Origin: Vibrio sp. ED004
GTDB taxonomy: Bacteria; Pseudomonadota; Gammaproteobacteria; Enterobacterales; Vibrionaceae
Length of the DNA: 64,000 bases
Assembly: GCF_023206395.1 (NCBI RefSeq)
Contig: NZ_CP066149.1
Coordinates: 2,046,001-2,110,000 of the forward strand
Reading direction: 5' to 3'
In this document: positions 59,355 to 64,000 of the stretch, one piece after another
How the letters are laid out: every line of letters starts with the position of its first letter
Position numbering within the stretch: the first letter of the stretch is position 1
The notes under the pieces: generated by a model
What the model was told of the DNA's origin: nothing
What the model saw: only the letters and a program-made list of their open reading frames with translations
Databases searched by the model: none
Made by a program: the position numbers and the translations under genes

Positions 59355-61856
59355 ATGTCAAAAAACACACCGATGTCAGAAAACACGACGGCTACAACCA
59401 ATGTTGACCCTTTTGCCGACCGAGAGTCGAAAAATTACGACAACCCAGTACCAAGCCGAGAGTTCATTCTATCGTTTCTAACAGAAGCGAATATCCCAAT
59501 GAACCGCAACGATCTATTCGAAGCTCTTGGCCTTGCTGGCGAGGAGCAATACGAAGGGCTACGTCGTCGTTTACGTGCTATGGAACGTGATGGACAACTG
59601 GTCTTTACTCGTCGCCAATGCTACGCACTACCTGAAAAGTTAGAGCTGATTAAAGGCTATGTGATTGGTCATAAAGATGGTCATGGCTGGGTTCGCCCAG
59701 ATGGCAGTGTGGGTAAGGATAACGATATCTTGCTGCCACACCACCAGATGAAAACCATCATGCATGGTGATTATGTACTGGCTCAGCCTACAGACAACAG
59801 CAAGCGTGGTCGTCGTGAAGGTCGTTTGGTTCGCGTGCTTGAAGAGCGTACCACTCCGTTAGTGGGTCGTTTCTTCCTTGAGTACGGTCACTCTTACGTA
59901 GTTGCTGATGATTCACGTATCAGTCATGACATCCTAATCCCAACCGAGCATAAAGGCGGAGCTCGAATGGGTAATGTGGTTGTGATTGAAATTACGGATC
60001 GTGGTGGTCGTTCTCGTAACATGATGGGTAAAGTGACTGAAGTTCTTGGTGAGAACATGGCTCCGGGTATGGAAACGCAGATCGCGATCCGTACTCACCA
60101 GATCCCACAAGAGTGGCCTGAAGCGGTTGATAAGCAAATCGAAAACCTCGGTGAACATGTTCCTGAAGAAGCAAAAGAAGGCCGTGTTGATCTGCGCAAG
60201 CTGCCACTAGTTACTATTGATGGCGAAGATGCGCGCGATTTCGATGATGCAGTGTTCTGTGAAGCGAAGAAAGGCGGAGGCTGGCGCCTTTGGGTGGCGA
60301 TTGCTGACGTAAGTTACTACGTTCGCCCTGATACAGCGCTAGACAAAGAAGCGATTAACCGTGGTAACTCGGTATATTTCCCATCGCAAGTTGTGCCTAT
60401 GCTGCCAGAAGTACTTTCTAATGGCCTGTGTTCATTGAACCCGCAAGTAGACCGTCTGTGTATGGTGTGTGAGATGACTATCTCAGACAAAGGTAAACTA
60501 TCGGGCTATAAGCATTACGAAGCGGTAATGAACTCTCATGCTCGTCTTACTTACAACAAAGTAGGCGCGATTCTAGATGGCAACGAAGAACTTCGTGAGC
60601 GTTACGTTCAAGAAGTGCCGCATCTAGAAGAGTTGCACAAGATGTACAAAGTGCTGAAGAAGACTCGTGATGAGCGCGGCGCGATTGAGTTTGAAACGGT
60701 AGAAACCAAATTTATCTTTAATGCGGATCGTAAGATTGACCGCATTGAACCTGTTGTTCGTAACGACGCACACAAGATCATCGAAGAGTGTATGATTCTT
60801 GCGAACATCGCATCGGCGTCTTACGTAGAAAAAGCGAAAGAGCCAGCTCTGTACCGTGTTCACGAAACTCCAGGTGAAGAGCGCTTAATGGGCTTCAAGA
60901 GCTTCTTAAGTGAATTAGGTTTAACACTGGAAGGTGGTCTGTCGCCATCTCCGGTAGACTACGCACAACTGATGCAACAGATTAACGAGCGTGAAGATCG
61001 TGAGTTAATCCAAACCATGCTATTGCGTTCAATGAAGCAAGCGGTCTACAACGCGGATAACGCAGGCCACTTTGGTTTAGCTCTTAAGCGCTATGCTCAC
61101 TTTACCTCGCCGATTCGTCGTTACCCTGACTTGCTATTGCACCGTGCGATTAAGTACCTAATTGCGAAAGAAGGTGGTCGTAACAGCGAACGTTGGACGC
61201 CAACGGGTGGTTACCACTACACTTTCGATGATATGGATTTCTACGGTGAGCAGTGTTCTATGACTGAGCGTCGTGCCGATGATGCGACGCGTGAAGTGAA
61301 CGACTGGCTGAAATGTGAATACATGCAAGACCATGTCGGTGAAGTGATGGATGGCGTGATTGCCAACGTGACTGGCTTTGGTTTCTTTGTACGTCTAACT
61401 GAACTGCACATTGATGGTTTGGTACATATCTCTGCGCTAGCGAACGATTACTACCAATTTGATGCTGTTGGCCAGCGTCTGGTAGGTGAAAGCTCAGGCA
61501 ACATCTACCGATTGGGTGATTCGGTTAAAGTGAAGGTTTCTGCAGTTAACTTAGAAACTCGCCAAATCGATTTTGATTTAGAAGACACCGATCGTCAGCC
61601 GCGTGGTAAAGGCAAAACAGCCAAGAAGCGTGCCGCTGAAGCGATGAAAAAGGCGAAAAGTAAGAAGCGTTCAGCGGTGAAAAGCAATAAGCCGGGCGTT
61701 TCAGCGAAGCCTTTAGTCGAGCCAACTAAGCGACCTGATGGAAGCAGTGAAGGCCCAGCTAAGAAGAAAAAGTCACCGAACAAAACCGGTGCTGCTAAAG
61801 CGCGTGCTAAGAAAAAGCGTGCTGCAACCCGTAAGCCAAAAGCTGATAAGTCTTAA
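59355..61856 (+). CDS. rnr: Ribonuclease R
   Basis: An 833-aa 3'-5' exoribonuclease that degrades structured RNA. In order: N-terminal winged helix (about 30-95), cold-shock domains, RNB catalytic domain with [12 protein letters not shown] at about 289-300, S1 domain (about 660-745), and a Lys/Ala-rich basic tail (755-833). Two in-frame ATGs (59355, 59373) are possible starts and neither has a clear RBS. In vibrios rnr is followed by rlmB, as here. Confidence 0.96.
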   Translation: MSKNTPMSENTTATTNVDPFADRESKNYDNPVPSREFILSFLTEANIPMNRNDLFEALGLAGEEQYEGLRRRLRAMERDGQLVFTRRQCYALPEKLELIKGYVIGHKDGHGWVRPDGSVGKDNDILLPHHQMKTIMHGDYVLAQPTDNSKRGRREGRLVRVLEERTTPLVGRFFLEYGHSYVVADDSRISHDILIPTEHKGGARMGNVVVIEITDRGGRSRNMMGKVTEVLGENMAPGMETQIAIRTHQIPQEWPEAVDKQIENLGEHVPEEAKEGRVDLRKLPLVTIDGEDARDFDDAVFCEAKKGGGWRLWVAIADVSYYVRPDTALDKEAINRGNSVYFPSQVVPMLPEVLSNGLCSLNPQVDRLCMVCEMTISDKGKLSGYKHYEAVMNSHARLTYNKVGAILDGNEELRERYVQEVPHLEELHKMYKVLKKTRDERGAIEFETVETKFIFNADRKIDRIEPVVRNDAHKIIEECMILANIASASYVEKAKEPALYRVHETPGEERLMGFKSFLSELGLTLEGGLSPSPVDYAQLMQQINEREDRELIQTMLLRSMKQAVYNADNAGHFGLALKRYAHFTSPIRRYPDLLLHRAIKYLIAKEGGRNSERWTPTGGYHYTFDDMDFYGEQCSMTERRADDATREVNDWLKCEYMQDHVGEVMDGVIANVTGFGFFVRLTELHIDGLVHISALANDYYQFDAVGQRLVGESSGNIYRLGDSVKVKVSAVNLETRQIDFDLEDTDRQPRGKGKTAKKRAAEAMKKAKSKKRSAVKSNKPGVSAKPLVEPTKRPDGSSEGPAKKKKSPNKTGAAKARAKKKRAATRKPKADKS

Positions 61857-62043
61857 GACTGATAAATCTTAAGGTCATAAGGCGCTGTGCGAATTTAGCT
61901 ATAGCGCCTCACTCAGTTAATATGAGCGTATCTAAATGCGAGAGTGTCAGGCGGAAGATGCATACTCTCGAAATAAACAATACAGAGATGAATACGTCGG
62001 TTTGACGTCATTCTTCTTTGGGCAATAAGAGTAATTTGAGACA

Positions 62044-62784
62044 ATGAGTAACGAATTTATTTACGGTATTCACGCGGTGAAAGCCGTACTAGAAAAAGAT
62101 CCTGCACGTTTTATCGAAGCGTATGTACTGAAAGGTCGCCAAGACGAGCGTCTTCTTCCATTACTGAACCAACTGCAACAGTTCGGCGTGTCGATCCAAC
62201 AGATGGGTCGTAAGCCGCTTGATGAAAAAGCACAAGGTGCAAATCACCAAGGTATTATCGCTAAGGTGAAGCCTGCTAAGCAGCTTAATGAAACTCACCT
62301 AGATGACATCCTAGCGCAGCACGAACAACCGCTATTGTTAGTTCTAGATGGCGTAACAGACCCTCACAACCTAGGTGCTTGTCTGCGTAACGCTGATGCT
62401 GCTGGTGTTGCAGCTGTTATCGTACCGAAAGATCGCTCTTCGCCATTAACGGCAACGGTTAGCAAGGTTGCATGTGGTGCGGCTGAAACGGTTCCTCTAG
62501 TACGTGTAACTAACCTAGCTCGCACAATGCGTGCACTGCAAGAACAAGGCGTATGGTTTGTGGGCACGGCAGGTGAAGCAACGCATGACATCTACCAAGC
62601 GAAACTAACTGGCCCACTTGCGGTTGTGATGGGTGCAGAAGGTGATGGTATGCGTCGTCTGACGCGTGAAACCTGTGATGACCTGATCAAGATCCCGATG
62701 GCTGGCAGCGTATCAAGCCTGAACGTATCTGTGGCATCTGGTATTTGTTTGTTTGAAGCGGTACGTCAGCGCTTAGCTCAATAA
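62044..62784 (+). CDS. rlmB: 23S rRNA (guanosine-2251-2'-O)-methyltransferase RlmB
   Basis: A 246-aa SpoU-class (trefoil-knot) methyltransferase acting on G2251 of the peptidyl-transferase P loop. An N-terminal substrate-binding domain (1-70) is followed by motif 1 [16 protein letters not shown], motif 2 [13 protein letters not shown] and motif 3 [17 protein letters not shown]. It follows rnr by 187 bp. Confidence 0.96.
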   Translation: MSNEFIYGIHAVKAVLEKDPARFIEAYVLKGRQDERLLPLLNQLQQFGVSIQQMGRKPLDEKAQGANHQGIIAKVKPAKQLNETHLDDILAQHEQPLLLVLDGVTDPHNLGACLRNADAAGVAAVIVPKDRSSPLTATVSKVACGAAETVPLVRVTNLARTMRALQEQGVWFVGTAGEATHDIYQAKLTGPLAVVMGAEGDGMRRLTRETCDDLIKIPMAGSVSSLNVSVASGICLFEAVRQRLAQ

Positions 62785-62832
62785 CCTTCGATGGAACACA
62801 AGTCTAGCGACTTAAGTGTCTGAATTTATTAG

Positions 62833-62863
62833 CGCTCACCACTTGCTGGTGGGCGTTTCTTTT
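62833..62863 (+). terminator. rlmB terminator
   Basis: CGCTCACC pairs with GGTGGGCG (one G-T pair) around a 7-nt loop, then TTTCTTTTT. Confidence 0.8.
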
Positions 62864-62904
62864 TAGGCTGTTATGAAAGAACGGATTGGTTTGTCAGATG
62901 GCAA

Positions 62905-63166
62905 GGGGCTGTTGCTCTTTCGTGGTTGAATTTTGTTCGAGATAAAATCGTTTTAGGCGCGCGAAGAGTATGTAGCCTAGTCATTCTAAGCAAATACTCT
63001 TCAACAAAGCGTAAAGCGATTTTAGCCGAACCCTCGGGCAGCCTTTGTGGTTCATTTCTACTGCGTTATCGGCTTTTTATGTAGGCTAGCTACACGTCAA
63101 AGCCTCTGTCTTGTATAAATTTCCCACAAAGAGCTGTAAAAGCTAGCTCGAAAGATTAACAGCCCC
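62905..63166. repeat. MITE-like palindromic element, 262 bp
   Basis: GGGGCTGTTGCTCTTTCG at 62905-62922 is inverted at 63149-63166 (CGAAAGATTAACAGCCCC), 16 of 18 matching. Inside, GAAGAGTAT...ATACTCTTC forms a second hairpin, and AAATCGTTTT is roughly inverted as AAAGCGATTT. There is no ORF. I recall similar non-coding sequence being dispersed in Vibrio and Shewanella genomes. Confidence 0.65.
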
Positions 63167-63210
63167 TAAATGGCGAAAGAAAAACTGTTTCATTATTCGC
63201 CAAATACCGC

Positions 63211-63239
63211 TTGCCAATACAGGGTTCTTTCTATAATAT
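63211..63239 (+). promoter_or_regulatory. rpsF operon promoter
   Basis: TTGCCA (63211-63216), then TATAAT at 63232-63237 (15-bp spacer) or TAATAT at 63234-63239 (17 bp). About 100 bp before rpsF. Confidence 0.6.
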
Positions 63240-63280
63240 TTGCCGTCCTTAAAACTCGGTCATTTATCTTTAGTTCCTTG

Positions 63281-63312
63281 CTTCCTCTGGACGACCGGGC
63301 CACTCGTGGAAG
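63281..63312 (+). promoter_or_regulatory. Putative S6:S18-binding leader motif
   Basis: CTTCC (63281-63285) pairs with GGAAG (63308-63312), enclosing ACGA/TCGT and a CCG-containing loop (GACCGGGCC). Ribosomal protein S6:S18 complexes bind a CCG-bearing hairpin in rpsF leaders of many bacteria and repress their own operon. Confidence 0.5.
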
Positions 63313-63337
63313 CTAATAATCCGTAAGGAGCAACCAA

Positions 63338-63727
63338 ATGCGTCATTACGAAATCGTATTCATGGTTCACCCTGATCAAAGCGAGCAAGTTGCTGGCATG
63401 ATCGAGCGTTACACTGGTTCTATCACTGAAGCTGGCGGTACTATCCACCGTCTAGAAGACTGGGGTCGTCGTCAAATGGCTTACCCAATCAACAAGCTTC
63501 ACAAAGCTCACTACGTTCTTATGAACGTTGAAGCTGGTCAAGAAGTGATTGACGAGCTAGAAACTGCTTTCCGTTTCAACGATGCAGTTCTACGTAACAT
63601 GATCATGCGCACTAAAGGCGCTGTGACTGAGCAATCTATTATGCTTAAGCAAAAAGAAGAGCGTGCAGAGCGTGCTCCTCGTCGTGAAGAGCGTACAGAA
63701 GCTAAACCAGAAGCAGCTGCTGAGTAA
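63338..63727 (+). CDS. rpsF: 30S ribosomal protein S6
   Basis: A 129-aa small-subunit protein that binds S18 on the platform. [20 protein letters not shown] and [20 protein letters not shown] are typical; the C-terminal tail is Glu/Arg-rich ([19 protein letters not shown]). TAAGGAG precedes the ATG. Confidence 0.98.
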   Translation: MRHYEIVFMVHPDQSEQVAGMIERYTGSITEAGGTIHRLEDWGRRQMAYPINKLHKAHYVLMNVEAGQEVIDELETAFRFNDAVLRNMIMRTKGAVTEQSIMLKQKEERAERAPRREERTEAKPEAAAE

Positions 63728-63836
63728 TTCTTTTTTGGCTTAATGCCTTAAAACATTCTCAACTTGTTTTAGGTCGTTGATAGTTATTTCGATAATTGTG
63801 AAAGACCGCTTTACTAAATTTAAGATCAGGAGATAG

Positions 63837-64000
<164 letters not shown>

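Noticed and set aside
61880..61909. AGGCGCT/AGCGCCT stem-loop after rnr as a terminator
   Set aside because: No T tract follows on either strand, so it is recorded only as a hairpin.

Overview
This window looks like a stretch of Vibrio chromosome 1, most likely from the Splendidus clade. The grounds are gene order and protein character: gpmI, groESL, a VC2662-type protein, epmB/efp, frdABCD, epmA, psd, rsgA, orn, a tRNA array, queG, tsaE-amiB-mutL-miaA-hfq-hflXKC, purA, motX, rnr, rlmB and rpsF-rpsR, including the Na+-motor gene motX beside purA. The species is an inference from recalled protein sequences, not from a search.

Layout. Positions 1-14,000 are accessory, AT-rich and gene-poor. 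They hold a complete-looking IS66 element (984-3344), an orphan response regulator with a helical-repeat tail, and a dense run of toxin-antitoxin (TA) and Fic genes in various states of decay. These are a PIN toxin cut by a nonsense codon behind an intact HTH antitoxin, YafN with a YafO carrying two stops, a Fic protein lacking the usual catalytic His, a DUF4160-DUF2442 pair broken in both genes, two fragments of one small HTH gene, and an apparently intact antitoxin-Doc pair. A dispersed repeat of about 190 bp occurs twice. The TA theme continues beyond gpmI at 16.0-17.4 kb with an HI0074/HI0073 pair (the nucleotidyltransferase frameshifted in a G run) and an intact yefM-yoeB with TGTACA operators.

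Positions 14,100-41,200 are mostly core: glycolysis (gpmI), DNA repair (ogt), MATE efflux, chaperonin (groESL behind a sigma-32-like promoter), two chemoreceptors, MgtC family, EF-P and both of its modification enzymes (epmB and epmA, flanking the fumarate reductase operon), EamA and DASS transporters, phosphatidylserine decarboxylase, RsgA and oligoribonuclease. A decayed IS4-family element sits after groEL.

Positions 41,370-43,240 carry an alternating array of tRNA-Gly(GCC) and initiator tRNA-fMet(CAU): eight intact Gly, one deleted Gly and seven fMet genes, largely on a 222-bp period, behind one strong promoter. The gene-free region after it has two perfect inverted DnaA boxes plus two near matches, in the same gene context as E. 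coli datA. From 43,870 to 54,780 lies queG, divergent from the tsaE-amiB-mutL-miaA-hfq-hflX-hflK-hflC cluster. After that come purA, motX (with a near-consensus sigma-28 promoter), a signal-peptide amidohydrolase, rnr, rlmB, a 262-bp MITE-like palindromic element, and rpsF-rpsR, with rpsR cut by the window end.

Most notable: the decayed TA island in which antitoxins survive and toxins are broken; the tRNA array with an internal deleted copy; the DnaA-box cluster; several clean inverted-repeat operators (fic, gpmI, yafN, rnr); and a possible terminated short transcript upstream of hfq. I saw no prophage, CRISPR array, integron integrase or clearly new multi-gene system.
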